A stretch of DNA of 64,000 nucleotides from Anaerovoracaceae bacterium (GCA_029983755.1 JASBYX010000002.1:20498-84497), one strand, 5' to 3'. Positions 41,071 through 50,885 are shown, counted from the first letter of the stretch. A program made the numbers and translations. Notes: a model not told the origin generated them from the letters alone.

Positions 41071-42510
41071 CTACTCATTTACAGGAACAGGCTCTAGCTT
41101 GGAGCCATCTGTTTCAGGAGTATTCTTCTTTGTTACAAAGAGAAAGACTCCAAGGCAAACAGCTGCAAAGATGCCGCCTGCGATGTAAGAAACCTGTTGA
41201 GGAAGTCTGAAACCTTCCGGAGCCATTAGAATATATGTGAATGTAACGGCTGACATGAAGGTAGCGGGAACTGCACATATGAAGTAGTTCTTTCCTGCCT
41301 TATACAGATAAGAAGCTGCTGTCCACAGGGCTATCATGGCAAGCGTCTGGTTAGACCATGAGAAGTATCTCCATATGATGTTGAAGTCCATCTGGGAAAG
41401 GATTCCACCTACGATGAGCAGGGGAGCAGTCAGAAGAAGTCTTAGCTTTCCGTCTGCCTGGTTTATCTTAAACCAATCTGCTATTGTAAGCCTTGCAGAT
41501 CTGAATGCAGTGTCTCCTGAAGTTATTGGACAAGCGATAACTCCAATCATTGCAAGAACAGCCCCTGCAGGTCCCAGTAAAGTATGGCATATTTCGTAAA
41601 CCACGCCATTTGCAGTGTTTTGTGCTAAAGCATTTGAAAGCCCACCTGTGGACTGGTAGAATGCCACGCCGCCGGCGGCCCAAATCAAAGCGATAACTCC
41701 TTCTGCAACCATTGCTCCATAAAACACTCTCCTGCCGTCTTTTTCTCTCTTAAGGCATCTTGCCATCATTGGTGACTGTGTAGCATGAAAGCCGGAAATC
41801 GCTCCGCAGGCTACGGTTATGAACATGAACGGCCATATCGGAGTGTTTGCAGGATGCAGATTTGCGAGAGTCATCTCGGGGATTTCGTACCCTTTGACGA
41901 TTATGCCACCTGCCACACCGATACACATGATTATCAGACAGACACCGAAAATCGGATAGAGCTTGCCTATTATTTTGTCGATGGGTAGAAGGGTTGCAAA
42001 GAAGTAGTACAACAAAATAATTACGAGCCATGTCAGTGCACCCATTTTAGGTACGAGCATGTGTAGAAGTGCTGCCGGACCTGTCGCGAAAACAGTTCCA
42101 ACGAGTACCAAAAGAACTACTGAGAATATTCTCATAACGTTTTTCATTATGTCCCCAAGATAGTAGCCGGTTAACTCGGAAACGGATGCTCCCTTGTGTC
42201 TAACTGACAGCATCCCTGTCATAAAGTCGTGAACTCCCCCGGCAAGGATTGTCCCAAATACTATCCAGATGAATACCACAGGACCCCACTGGGCACCTGC
42301 CAGAGCTCCGAAGATCGGCCCCAGTCCTGCGATGTTAAGAAGCTGAATGAGGAAAACTCGTCCTGTTGACATGGGAACGTAATCAACGCCGTCCTCCATG
42401 CTAATGGCAGGGGTATCCTTGTTTGTTACTCCAAACACTTTCTCTACGAAGAATCCGTAGGTGAAGTAGCCTAGGATGAGCAGAGCCAGTGCAACAAAAA
42501 ATGTAATCAT
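41071..42510 (-). CDS. cstA: CstA-family carbon starvation transporter
   Basis: 479-residue membrane protein with about twelve hydrophobic segments, of the shorter clostridial CstA type. Family stretches: NIAGLGPIFGALAGAQWGP, FGTILAGGVHDFMTGMLSVR and SGFHATQSPMMARC. CstA proteins import peptides or pyruvate during nutrient limitation. It has a strong promoter with an 18-bp spacer and a terminator shared with hrb. The substrate here is not known. Confidence 0.9.
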   Translation of the reverse strand: MITFFVALALLILGYFTYGFFVEKVFGVTNKDTPAISMEDGVDYVPMSTGRVFLIQLLNIAGLGPIFGALAGAQWGPVVFIWIVFGTILAGGVHDFMTGMLSVRHKGASVSELTGYYLGDIMKNVMRIFSVVLLVLVGTVFATGPAALLHMLVPKMGALTWLVIILLYYFFATLLPIDKIIGKLYPIFGVCLIIMCIGVAGGIIVKGYEIPEMTLANLHPANTPIWPFMFITVACGAISGFHATQSPMMARCLKREKDGRRVFYGAMVAEGVIALIWAAGGVAFYQSTGGLSNALAQNTANGVVYEICHTLLGPAGAVLAMIGVIACPITSGDTAFRSARLTIADWFKINQADGKLRLLLTAPLLIVGGILSQMDFNIIWRYFSWSNQTLAMIALWTAASYLYKAGKNYFICAVPATFMSAVTFTYILMAPEGFRLPQQVSYIAGGIFAAVCLGVFLFVTKKNTPETDGSKLEPVPVNE

Positions 42511-42638
42511 AGAAATAAAACCTCCTAATCTGTAACCGAGAACCTAGAACCTAAAACTGAGAACATTGGCTTTTGGTATCGGTCTCGGAAACCATAAGGT
42601 ATAACTAATAAGTAATGTACGTAAAATAGTACAGAAGA

Positions 42639-42668
42639 ATTATATACGGCGGGAATGTATTTTGTCAA
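42639..42668 (-). promoter_or_regulatory. Promoter of cstA
   Basis: On the minus strand TTGACA (42663-42668) and TATAAT (42639-42644), both perfect, 18-bp spacer. The rest of 42511-42887 holds only this and the hairpin at 42762. Confidence 0.85.
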
Positions 42669-42761
42669 TAAAAATGCAAAAATATTTAAAGAAAAGAATA
42701 TGGCAATTTTGGTCCACTTTGCGAAGTTAACATCGGTTCGGGTTATTTATGGTATGAAAAA

Positions 42762-42789
42762 ACGGTAAGGAGCAAACGCCTCTTACCGT
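42762..42789 (-). terminator. Terminator of the sugar nucleotidyltransferase gene
   Basis: ACGGTAAG (42762-42769) with CTTACCGT (42782-42789); on the minus strand TTTTTTC follows. It lies about 100 bp after the gene's stop. Confidence 0.7.
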
Positions 42790-42887
42790 ATATTTATAAT
42801 ATATATTATGATATAGTTTGGTTTATTGCCTTCAAACTTGTCACGATTTGCCATTATCGTTTGGCATTATCGGAGAGCTGGGATTAA

Positions 42888-43949
42888 TTACTTCCAAAGT
42901 TTTTCAGGATACAATCCCTTGTCCTTCATGGATTGCAGGGCAGAAGTTACGGAGGCCTTATCTTCTTGATAGGTCATTCCGTACCACTTATCCTGGGATG
43001 GAAGGATTTTTACTTTTGCCTCGCCATTTGTGATCATTTGATCAACAACATATGGAAGGAAGTATTCTGCCTTTAAAGGATTTTCTCTCTGAGCCTTTTC
43101 TAGAAATGCCGGGCAGCCTTTAATCATTTCTTTCATAAATTCTTGGGTGAACCCCCAGAAGTTCATTGATACTAAAGTGTCCTCAGGAAGGGGGATCCAC
43201 TCACCTGAATTTTCGTCTTCATAGGCGATTTCTCCGGAGGACAGTCTCTGAATCTTAGTTCTCTCAACTATGTCTGTCAGGAAACCGTCCTTGTCCATTT
43301 GGCAGACTCCTCTGGCTACATGGCCTGATTCGGACAGCGTATTTGGCAGTCTGTAGCCTACCATTGCGAAGGTTTCTGGTACACCCTCCTTGTTGGCACC
43401 ATTTTCTCCGTCTGCATCCGTTGCTCCGTCTGAACCCTCAGCCTTAGCACCCTTGACTTTGTTGGCATCATTTTCTCCGTTTGCATCCGTTGCTCCGTCT
43501 GCACCATTATCTGCAGGAAGAGATGCGAGGAATTCATGTATCTGAAGAAATGCACTTGGCCCATAGTAATCATCGGCATTGATAACGGCAAAAGGGCCTT
43601 TGACAATATCCCTTGCAGCCATTACAGCATGACAGGTTCCCCAAGGCTTGGTTCTGCCTTCAGGAACTTTGTAGCCTGAGGGGATGTCATCAAGCTCTTG
43701 GTATGCATAGTGTATGTTAAGGTGCTTGCCGGCACGGTTTTCGAGAAGTTCATCGAAGGCCTCACGGTGTTCCTTCCTTATTATAAATACTACATCCTCA
43801 AAGCCTGCCATCATAGCATCGTAAAGAGAGAAGTCCAAGAGGATTTCTCCCTGAGGCGTTACAGGGTCCATCTGCTTGAGACCGCCATAGCGGCTACCCA
43901 TGCCTGCAGCCATAACCACTAGAGCCGGTTTTTCGATCTTATCGACCAT
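42888..43949 (-). CDS. Sugar-phosphate nucleotidyltransferase with a repeated hydrophilic insert
   Basis: 353-residue nucleotidyltransferase (GalU/RfbA-like). The nucleotide-binding start is ALVVMAAGMGSRYGGLKQMD (residues 9-28), followed by YAYQELDDIPSGY, KPWGTCHAVMA and the metal-site VINADDYYG. After this comes an acidic Asn/Gly/Ala-rich insert (about residues 148-188) made of two copies of DGATDANGEN-like units, then the domain resumes at ETFAMVGYRL. Sugar and nucleotide are not evident. The insert matches a 69-bp-period DNA repeat. Confidence 0.85.
   Translation of the reverse strand: MVDKIEKPALVVMAAGMGSRYGGLKQMDPVTPQGEILLDFSLYDAMMAGFEDVVFIIRKEHREAFDELLENRAGKHLNIHYAYQELDDIPSGYKVPEGRTKPWGTCHAVMAARDIVKGPFAVINADDYYGPSAFLQIHEFLASLPADNGADGATDANGENDANKVKGAKAEGSDGATDADGENGANKEGVPETFAMVGYRLPNTLSESGHVARGVCQMDKDGFLTDIVERTKIQRLSSGEIAYEDENSGEWIPLPEDTLVSMNFWGFTQEFMKEMIKGCPAFLEKAQRENPLKAEYFLPYVVDQMITNGEAKVKILPSQDKWYGMTYQEDKASVTSALQSMKDKGLYPEKLWK
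43390..43506 (-). repeat. In-frame 69-bp-period repeat within the nucleotidyltransferase gene
   Basis: About 48 bp at 43390-43437 recur at 43459-43506 with few differences. The period is 69 bp, 23 codons, so the reading frame is kept. It encodes the DGATD(A)(N/D)GEN insert. Confidence 0.85.
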
Positions 43950-43991
43950 AGTTACTTCCTTTCATATAAGCGCTTAGCATTTTCTTTGCAC

Positions 43992-44076
43992 ATTAGCGTT
44001 GTGATATAGCGAATTGCATTTTCATTGCTAATTATCGTTGCGATTTAGCGTTTTGTATTATCGTTGCGATTTAGCG
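43992..44076. repeat. Degenerate 20-bp repeats upstream of the nucleotidyltransferase gene
   Basis: ATTATCGTTGCGATTTAGCG occurs exactly at 44031 and 44057, 26 bp apart, and with three changes at 43992, 39 bp before the second copy. The spacings are multiples of 13. The array fills most of the spacer between the activase stop and the nucleotidyltransferase start. Confidence 0.85.
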
Positions 44077-44091
44077 TATTTTAAATTTTTT

Positions 44092-47000
44092 CTACTGGAT
44101 TTTTTTCTTTATGTTCTTAATGTGACTTATGTCATTCATATACTCCCTGTTTTGGTTCGCACTGCGCATATTCTCGCCTGCCACAGAGAGCATAAGTTTG
44201 ATTCTGTTGAACTGGTTTACTTCCGATGCAGAGGCGTCAAAGTCTATGGGAACGATGTTTACATTGTCATATCTTTCCCTGATAGCCTTTATTATCCCTT
44301 TGCCGGTGATGTGATTTGGTAGGCATCCAAAAGGCTGAACGCATATAATGTTCTTAACCCCGTGCTCAATTAAATCGACCATTTCACCTGTGAGGAGCCA
44401 TCCCTCGCCATATTGGTTGGACAGACTGACAAAACGCTCAGCGTAGTCAGCTATTTTGTTGATGTGCTCAGGAGCCTCGTACTTGGAATCCTTCAGGCAT
44501 TCCCTTAGGATTTTTCGGTAATATTCCACATAGTGGATAAGCAGGGCACAAAGCAGGGCAGGGAGTTTGGAGCTTGATAGGTCACGGCTCTTGTACTCAG
44601 GGTTTTTGAATGAGTAGAGCATGAAATCCGTCAAATCGGAGATCACCGCCTCGGCACCTTCTTCTTCCAGCTTTTCTATGAGGAAGTTGTTTGCCTCAGG
44701 TAGATATTTTACCAGAATTTCCCCTACGATACCAACCTTTGGTTTCACAATGTTCAGAGTTTCGATACCGGAGAAATCTTCAATCATGTTTTGGATGTTT
44801 GCCCTGAAATTTATGGTGCTGAAATTCTTGTCTTTGCTCAGGATGTCCAGCCATTTGTCTCGGACTATGTTAGTAGCTCCCTTTTCCTTCTCGTATGGCC
44901 TTGTGGCACAGACACACCTTTGGATCAAATCCCCATACTGAAGACTGATGATGAGGCGCTTCACTAGTTCAATGAGTTTACCCCGACTGATTTTAACTCC
45001 CGGATGGCTTTCAATACCCTGCAGGGACAGAGCTATCACAGGCACATGGCCATAACCTGCATCCGCAAGGGCTTTTCGGATAAGACCAACATAATTAGAG
45101 GCTCTACATGTGCCGCCGGTCTGGCTGATTACAAGGGAAAGATTGTCCGTATCGTACTTTCCGCTCTTCACCGCCTCCAGAAATTGCCCTACAACGAACA
45201 TGGACGGATAGCATGCATCGTTATTCACATACTTTAGTCCCATATTTATAACATCAGGCCCAAGGTCGTGGAGGATCTCCAGGTTGAAGCCCAAATCCTG
45301 CACTAGGGTGGAAATCAGGCTGAAGTGTATCGGAGACATTTGTGGCATCAAAATAGTGTGGGTCTTCCTGTGTTCTTCAGTGAACAAAACAGGTTTCCTA
45401 AATTCGTCTCTCTCCTTCGGTGCAGCGTTGCGATTCTCGATGGTTTCTATGAGGGAGCGTATCCTGATTTTAACAGCTCCCAGGTTATTTACCTCGTCAA
45501 TTTTCAAAACCGTATGAATCTTTCCGTAGTTGTGGAGAATTTCGTGAACCTGATCTGTGGTTATGGCATCAAGACCACAGCCGAAGGAATTCAGCTGCAC
45601 CATCTCAAGGTCTTCCGTCTGTCCTACATATCTGGCTGCACGGTAAAGCCTAGCGTGGTAAGTCCATTGATCCAGCACCCTGAGTGGATTTTTCATGTCG
45701 AAATTCTCAGGGATGGCATCTTCTGTTAAGACTCCCAAGCCAAGAGAGGTTAGAAGTTCAGGGATTCCGTGGTTTATTTCTTTGTCAAGATGATATGGCC
45801 TGCCGCACAAAACAACGGCTCTATGGCCTTTTTTCCTGGTTTCTCTGAGAGCTTCTTCGGCTCTTTTTCTCATGTGTTTCCTGAATTTGTCAAGTTCTTC
45901 GTATGCTTCCCTTGAGGCCCGTTCAAGCTCCAGTCTTGGCACCAGCGGGAATACTTCCCTGAGCCTTCTTGGAAGCTTCTTCCGTTCCTTGAGGGATATG
46001 AATGGATTGAGGAAAGGAATTCCTTCGAAATCCATATTGTTTTTAATAACTTCCGAATAGCCGCATACCACAGGGCAGTTCAAGTTGTTGGTCTGCTTAT
46101 CAAAATTCTTTTCCTCATAAAAAACCGCAGGGTAGAATATGAAGTCGATTTTTTCGTCCTTGTCATCTCCTACAGCTTTTTCCAGAAGATTTTCAATGTG
46201 ACCGTGAACCAGTTTAGCCGGATAGCAAGCGGTTTCTGAAGGGATGGTTTCGATTCCCTTTTCGTAGGTACCCCTGGTCGTTTCGTCGGACAAAACCACC
46301 CTAAATCCCAGTGTGGTAAAAAACTTGTGCCAGAACGGGTAGTTTTCGTACATGTTCAGAACCCTTGGTATGCCCACGGTACCCCTGTGAGCTGCTTCCT
46401 TGGGAATAGACTTCCTATTAAATAGGAGGTCATATTTCTCAGCGTAAAGGTTCGGAAGATTTTCTTTGATTTCCCCGTAACGACTGTCTCCCTTTTCACA
46501 GCGGTTGCCTGTGATGAAGCGTTTGTTGTTAGGGAAAATATTTATCTTTAAACGGCAGTTGTTGCTACACCTGCCGCAGTTTGCGTCGATTCGCTTGTAT
46601 GTGAAATTTTCCAGCTCCTCAAGGGACAAAATAGCTGACCTTCCGGTGGTCTTAGCGGATCGTCTTTTGGCGATTAGGGCTATGCCGAAGGCTCCCATGA
46701 GGCCTGAAATTATCGGCCTTGTAACTTCTCTGCCTGTGAGATTTTCAAATGCTCTTAGGACAGCTTCCGAGAGGAAGGTTCCACCTTGGACAACTATATG
46801 CTCACCAAGCTCTTCTGTGTTTCTGATTTTGATTACCTTTTGTATGGCATTTTTGATGACTGAATAGGCAAGGCCGGCGGCGATGTCCGATGGAGCGGCT
46901 CCTTCCTTCTGGGCTTGCTTCACGTTCGAGTTCATGAAGACCGTGCAGCGGGAGCCCAGATCCACGGGGCTTTCGGCCATGAGTGCCAGCTCCGAGAACT

Positions 47001-48387
47001 GCCCCGGGGAGAGACCTATGCTGCGGGAGAAGGTCTCCAGGAAGGAGCCGCAACCGGAACTGCAAGCCTCATTAAGAAGGATGGAATCAATAACACCATC
47101 CTGAATCCTCATTGACTTCATATCCTGTCCGCCGATGTCGATTACAAAATCCACAAGAGGATCGAAGTACTTGGCTGCCTCAAAATGAGCCACAGTCTCA
47201 ACCTCACCGGTATCCAGGTTCAGTGCGGCCTTGATGAAATCTTCACCGTAGCCGGTAACCCCGGCGTACCTGAAGAAACTATCGGAGGCCTTTATTTTGT
47301 AAATATGTTTGATCTGCTCGATTATAACGGCTAGGGGATCTCCTCCGTTGTTTGTGTAGTGGGAATAGAGAATCTCGTTATTCTCTGAGAGGACAACAAG
47401 CTTTGAGGTTGTAGAGCCTGAATCAATTCCTAGGTACATAGGCCCATGGTAAGTGCGAATGTCCCCATAGACTACGGAGCTTTCGCTATGTCTTTTCCTG
47501 AAAGCTTCAAGTGATTCCTCATCCTTGAAAAGTGGCTTGAGAGTTTTGCTTGAAGCCTCCTCTTTGAAATCCTTGCTGACGGTTTCCTTGAGATTCACAA
47601 AATTCATCGTAGGTTGGCCGACAGAAGCAATTGCAGCACCCTTTGCAACGAAAATCTCCCCATCTTCAGGGGTTATGATTTCTCCTTCTTGAAGGTTTAG
47701 GGTTTCTATGAATCTTTTCTTAAGTTCAGGAAGGAAATGCAGAGGACCCCCTAGGAAGGCAACCGTCCCTTTGATAGGCCTGCCACAGGCAAGGTTGGAT
47801 ATGGTCTGGTTCACAACGGATTGCAAAACAGAAACGGATATGTCCTCTTTGCTGGCGCCCTGGTTGATTAGGGCTTGCACGTCAGTCTTTGCAAAAACAC
47901 CGCAGCGGGATGCCATCGGATAGATTTTCTCCGATTTTTCTGCATACTTATTAAGCCCCACTGCATCAGTTTTCAGCAGGGAGGCCATTTGATCTATGAA
48001 AGCTCCTGTTCCCCCGGCACAAATAGAATTCATCCTGGACTCAACAGAACCTTTTAAATATATAATTTTTGAATCTTCGCCACCGAGTTCTATGGCGACA
48101 TCTGTATCGGCAATGAAGGTTGAAATTCCCCTAGAAAGGGCAACTACCTCCTGTATGAAGGGTATCTCGAAATGCTTGTTTACAAATAGTCCGCCGGATC
48201 CTGTTACATTCACAGTAACCGGCACATTTCCAAGCGTGTCAAAACAATCTTCGACAACCTGTTTAACCGTGTTTTTCACATCGGACATATGTCTGCGATA
48301 AGTTTTAAATAGAATTTCGAAATCCCCGTCAAGGGCCACCAGCTTAACAGTGGTCGAGCCGACGTCTAATCCTAAATGCACAGTCAT
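44092..48387 (-). CDS. Giant 2-hydroxyacyl-CoA dehydratase activase-like protein
   Basis: 1431-residue protein with two BadF/BadG-type actin-fold ATPase repeats, LGLDVGSTTVKLVAL (about residue 5) and LGIDSGSTTSKLVVL (about 320), the iron-sulphur-site type CSSGCGSFLETF, a cysteine cluster CGRCSNNCRLK near 600, and a long C-terminal DUF2229-like part (VGIPRVLNMYENYPFWHKFF). Activases of this class use ATP to drive an electron into dehydratases; giant fusions like this are common in anaerobes and have no assigned reaction. No dehydratase subunits are adjacent. ATG 48387 has AAGGAG upstream; a TTG two codons earlier is rejected. A TATAAT -10 is at 48411-48416 on the minus strand. Confidence 0.87.
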   Translation of the reverse strand: MTVHLGLDVGSTTVKLVALDGDFEILFKTYRRHMSDVKNTVKQVVEDCFDTLGNVPVTVNVTGSGGLFVNKHFEIPFIQEVVALSRGISTFIADTDVAIELGGEDSKIIYLKGSVESRMNSICAGGTGAFIDQMASLLKTDAVGLNKYAEKSEKIYPMASRCGVFAKTDVQALINQGASKEDISVSVLQSVVNQTISNLACGRPIKGTVAFLGGPLHFLPELKKRFIETLNLQEGEIITPEDGEIFVAKGAAIASVGQPTMNFVNLKETVSKDFKEEASSKTLKPLFKDEESLEAFRKRHSESSVVYGDIRTYHGPMYLGIDSGSTTSKLVVLSENNEILYSHYTNNGGDPLAVIIEQIKHIYKIKASDSFFRYAGVTGYGEDFIKAALNLDTGEVETVAHFEAAKYFDPLVDFVIDIGGQDMKSMRIQDGVIDSILLNEACSSGCGSFLETFSRSIGLSPGQFSELALMAESPVDLGSRCTVFMNSNVKQAQKEGAAPSDIAAGLAYSVIKNAIQKVIKIRNTEELGEHIVVQGGTFLSEAVLRAFENLTGREVTRPIISGLMGAFGIALIAKRRSAKTTGRSAILSLEELENFTYKRIDANCGRCSNNCRLKINIFPNNKRFITGNRCEKGDSRYGEIKENLPNLYAEKYDLLFNRKSIPKEAAHRGTVGIPRVLNMYENYPFWHKFFTTLGFRVVLSDETTRGTYEKGIETIPSETACYPAKLVHGHIENLLEKAVGDDKDEKIDFIFYPAVFYEEKNFDKQTNNLNCPVVCGYSEVIKNNMDFEGIPFLNPFISLKERKKLPRRLREVFPLVPRLELERASREAYEELDKFRKHMRKRAEEALRETRKKGHRAVVLCGRPYHLDKEINHGIPELLTSLGLGVLTEDAIPENFDMKNPLRVLDQWTYHARLYRAARYVGQTEDLEMVQLNSFGCGLDAITTDQVHEILHNYGKIHTVLKIDEVNNLGAVKIRIRSLIETIENRNAAPKERDEFRKPVLFTEEHRKTHTILMPQMSPIHFSLISTLVQDLGFNLEILHDLGPDVINMGLKYVNNDACYPSMFVVGQFLEAVKSGKYDTDNLSLVISQTGGTCRASNYVGLIRKALADAGYGHVPVIALSLQGIESHPGVKISRGKLIELVKRLIISLQYGDLIQRCVCATRPYEKEKGATNIVRDKWLDILSKDKNFSTINFRANIQNMIEDFSGIETLNIVKPKVGIVGEILVKYLPEANNFLIEKLEEEGAEAVISDLTDFMLYSFKNPEYKSRDLSSSKLPALLCALLIHYVEYYRKILRECLKDSKYEAPEHINKIADYAERFVSLSNQYGEGWLLTGEMVDLIEHGVKNIICVQPFGCLPNHITGKGIIKAIRERYDNVNIVPIDFDASASEVNQFNRIKLMLSVAGENMRSANQNREYMNDISHIKNIKKKIQ

Positions 48388-48498
48388 ATTCAAATTCTCC
48401 TTGAGAGAACATTATACACCTTTTTTCAAAATTTTGTTAGAGAATTATATTTTTAATGTAAGAATATTTTTTCTATACAAATCATTCTGACTTTGTGA

Positions 48499-48504
48499 TA
48501 TAAT
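48499..48504 (+). promoter_or_regulatory. -10 box of the YjiH-type transporter gene
   Basis: TATAAT in TGATATAATTAGC. The -35 is poor. A start near 48511 would leave the in-frame ATG at 48513 leaderless, which supports the ATG at 48537. Confidence 0.5.
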
Positions 48505-48536
48505 TAGCACAGATGGCTATACGAAGGGAGAGTTTT

Positions 48537-49931
48537 ATGAATAAGAAAAGAAGTTCATTGATGGCGGGCTTCCTTATCCCGTCCATCATAGGTATCATTC
48601 TCTTCATGATACCGGTTAAGAAGTCCTTTTTCGGGGCTACAGGCGAAGGAGCCAAAGACTGGACAATAATTGTTAAGATCCTTGCCGATATTATCAGTGG
48701 TGCCATTGGAAGTGCACTACCAATTGTTTGTGTTATTATTGTTACAATATCTGCAATTATGTCCATTATTGCACTACCTAGACCTAAATTTATCACAGAG
48801 CACCCTGTTCTTAAAGACACATTTACCACCACGCCTATTTGGGTTGTGATTCGTGTTTTGGGTGCTATTTTTGTTTGGCTTACTTATCTAGAAGTTCAGG
48901 CCGGTGAAAAGGACCACGGATTCATCAATTGGATCACCAATCCGGATGATGGAGGATTCGTTCTAGGGGATCTACTTACTACCCTAGTTATCATCTTTGC
49001 GATTGCCAGCTTGCTTCTGCCATTGCTACTTGACTTCGGTCTACTGGAATTTGTTGGAGCACTTCTAACTAAGGTTATGAGGCCTCTGTTTAAGATTCCG
49101 GGAAGGGCGGCAGTAGACTGCTTCACTTCATGGATCGGTGACGGTACTTTGGGAGTAATGCTTACTACAAACCAGTACGAAGGTGGCTACTACTCTGCAA
49201 GGGAAGCTTCAATTATAGCAACTACATTCTCAGCAGTATCAATCACATTCAGTATTGTAGTACTTGCTCAGGTTGACATGATGCAGTACTTTGGAATTTA
49301 CTATCTGACAATCTGTCTGATCGGTATTGTTTGCGCAATCATCTGCCCAAGAATCCCACCTCTATCAATCAAGAAGGATACATATCTTGTTGAGGGAAGG
49401 GCAATGCCTGAGTCAATTCCAGAAGGATACTCCAGCTCTGCTGACTACGGTATTCACTTGGCACTGGATAGAGTTGCTGAACACAAGGGAGTAGCACAGT
49501 TCTTTGAGACAGGTCTTAAGAACATGGTTGGAATGTGGTTTGGTGTAATGCCTGTTGTAATGTGTATCGGTACACTTGCACTTGCAATTGCCAACAATAC
49601 AGAAATCTTTACATGGCTTGGTAAGCCTTTCATGCCACTTCTAAACCTTCTTGACGTTCCTGAAGCTGTACACGCTTCCAAGACAATGGTAGTAGGATTT
49701 ACTGATATGTTTACTCCTGCAATTATCGCTGCCGGAACTGTTAAGAGTGAGATGACTAAGTTCATAATCGCAGTTATCTCTGTAACTCAGCTGATTTATC
49801 TATCAGAGGTTGGTGGACTGATTTTGGGATCAAAGCTTCCTGTAAACATTGGAGAGCTGTTCCTGATCTTCCTAGAGAGAACTATCATCAGTCTTCTGAT
49901 CGTTGCTCCAATCGCACACTTCATCTTCTAG
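48537..49931 (+). CDS. YjiH-type membrane protein with nucleoside-gate domains
   Basis: 464-residue integral membrane protein with about eleven hydrophobic segments, of the YjiH family that carries nucleoside-recognition/gate motifs. Typical stretches are LLDFGLLEFVGALLTKVMRPL and VVGFTDMFTPAIIAAG. Presumed transporter of a small metabolite or amino acid; substrate unknown. ATG 48537 follows GAAGGGAGAG. Codon use in the second half resembles the highly expressed ornithine genes (CTT, GGA, ACT). A strong terminator follows. Confidence 0.8.
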   Translation: MNKKRSSLMAGFLIPSIIGIILFMIPVKKSFFGATGEGAKDWTIIVKILADIISGAIGSALPIVCVIIVTISAIMSIIALPRPKFITEHPVLKDTFTTTPIWVVIRVLGAIFVWLTYLEVQAGEKDHGFINWITNPDDGGFVLGDLLTTLVIIFAIASLLLPLLLDFGLLEFVGALLTKVMRPLFKIPGRAAVDCFTSWIGDGTLGVMLTTNQYEGGYYSAREASIIATTFSAVSITFSIVVLAQVDMMQYFGIYYLTICLIGIVCAIICPRIPPLSIKKDTYLVEGRAMPESIPEGYSSSADYGIHLALDRVAEHKGVAQFFETGLKNMVGMWFGVMPVVMCIGTLALAIANNTEIFTWLGKPFMPLLNLLDVPEAVHASKTMVVGFTDMFTPAIIAAGTVKSEMTKFIIAVISVTQLIYLSEVGGLILGSKLPVNIGELFLIFLERTIISLLIVAPIAHFIF

Positions 49932-50077
49932 CTTAAGCAGTTGAGATGGCTTGCTTTTAAGGAATTAAGCGATTAAGAAATTTCAACGATTAAATGGATT
50001 GATTAAGGAAATTGAATTTAAGAAAAGAATAGTAAAGAAAAAGACTAGCAATTGAAACCAAACGATATAGCCAAAAG

Positions 50078-50103
50078 AAACCCCGCAGATTTTGCGGGGT
50101 TTT
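50078..50103 (+). terminator. Terminator of the YjiH-type gene
   Basis: AAACCCCGCA (50078-50087) pairs with TGCGGGGTTT (50093-50102), T-run after. Confidence 0.93.
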
Positions 50104-50151
50104 GTGATCTCCAATATCCTCATAGAACTTATTTAAACTAAAATCAGTAAA

Positions 50152-50259
50152 GCCATCATAGTCACTACAGCTACTACAGTCAACATGGTAACTACAGCCA
50201 CTACGGCCACCACAGTAACTACAGCAACTACAGTAACTACGGCCACCACAGCCACTACA
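50152..50259. repeat. Twelve-unit 9-bp tandem repeat
   Basis: Units follow GYMACTACA, for example GTAACTACA, GCCACTACG and GCCACCACA, without a break from 50152 to 50259. The last unit supplies the stop codon of the DUF2148 gene, so the repeat has grown into, or replaced, that gene's end. Confidence 0.9.
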
Positions 50260-50824
50260 GCAAAACAGCGCCCGGGTTTCTGTCGAAGAAGACGCTCTTA
50301 GATCCTGTGTACAGAGGAATGCCGAAGGCAATTTCTATTTCCTCCCCATCCTCTTCTCCCGCCTCAACAAAATAGTCAAGTGTCACGGCTGCTCTTCCTG
50401 CGGTGTACATTATTCGATTGTCTATATGGTGTTTGGCTGCGATTTCCACTGCAGAACCCAATGCTATTCCAAGATCCGTCACGTTGAACACGCATCTTCC
50501 ATGCCCCTTTTTCATATCAGCGCATGTTGGAAAACCGCACATGCCGCATTCTTTAAGTCCGAAGGGTTTCTGTATTGAGCCTAGAACTACAACTGCATGA
50601 GCCTGATCAACATTGTTTCCATCCCTATTGAAAAAAGGCATATCATAAGTCTTTGAAAGCTCTCGCATCTTGTCCGCCAGCTTGTCTTTTTCGGCTCCTG
50701 TAACTACAAAACCTCTTATGGTGTTTTTGCCGCTTCCCTTCGGGGCCGTTTTTGCTGCAGCAAGCATCATGTCTGCAACCCTGAGTGCTGCTTCTCTTTC
50801 TCCGTCCATCATATTCTTAATCAT
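50255..50824 (-). CDS. DUF2148 ferredoxin-like domain protein
   Basis: 189-residue protein of the DUF2148 family. A cysteine cluster CGMCGFPTCADMKKGHGRC (about residues 91-109) is of the four-iron-four-sulphur type. AADMM-type helices and GFVVTGAEKDKLAD are family features. Role unknown, probably redox. It starts with GGACAGGAAAGGACTATG-like sequence (AGGA 12 bases upstream, weak). The final residues after FFDRNPG come from the edge of the 9-bp repeat, so the natural C-terminus may have been altered. Confidence 0.83.
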   Translation of the reverse strand: MIKNMMDGEREAALRVADMMLAAAKTAPKGSGKNTIRGFVVTGAEKDKLADKMRELSKTYDMPFFNRDGNNVDQAHAVVVLGSIQKPFGLKECGMCGFPTCADMKKGHGRCVFNVTDLGIALGSAVEIAAKHHIDNRIMYTAGRAAVTLDYFVEAGEEDGEEIEIAFGIPLYTGSKSVFFDRNPGAVLL

Positions 50825-50885
50825 AACTACATAGTCCTTTCCTGTGCCCTAGTTTTCCTTGCTATTTATCTGTATTATACATCAC

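Noticed and set aside
40599..41210. Long frame spanning the end of hrb and the cstA 3' end
   Set aside because: It overlaps two well-identified genes and a terminator; a shadow frame.
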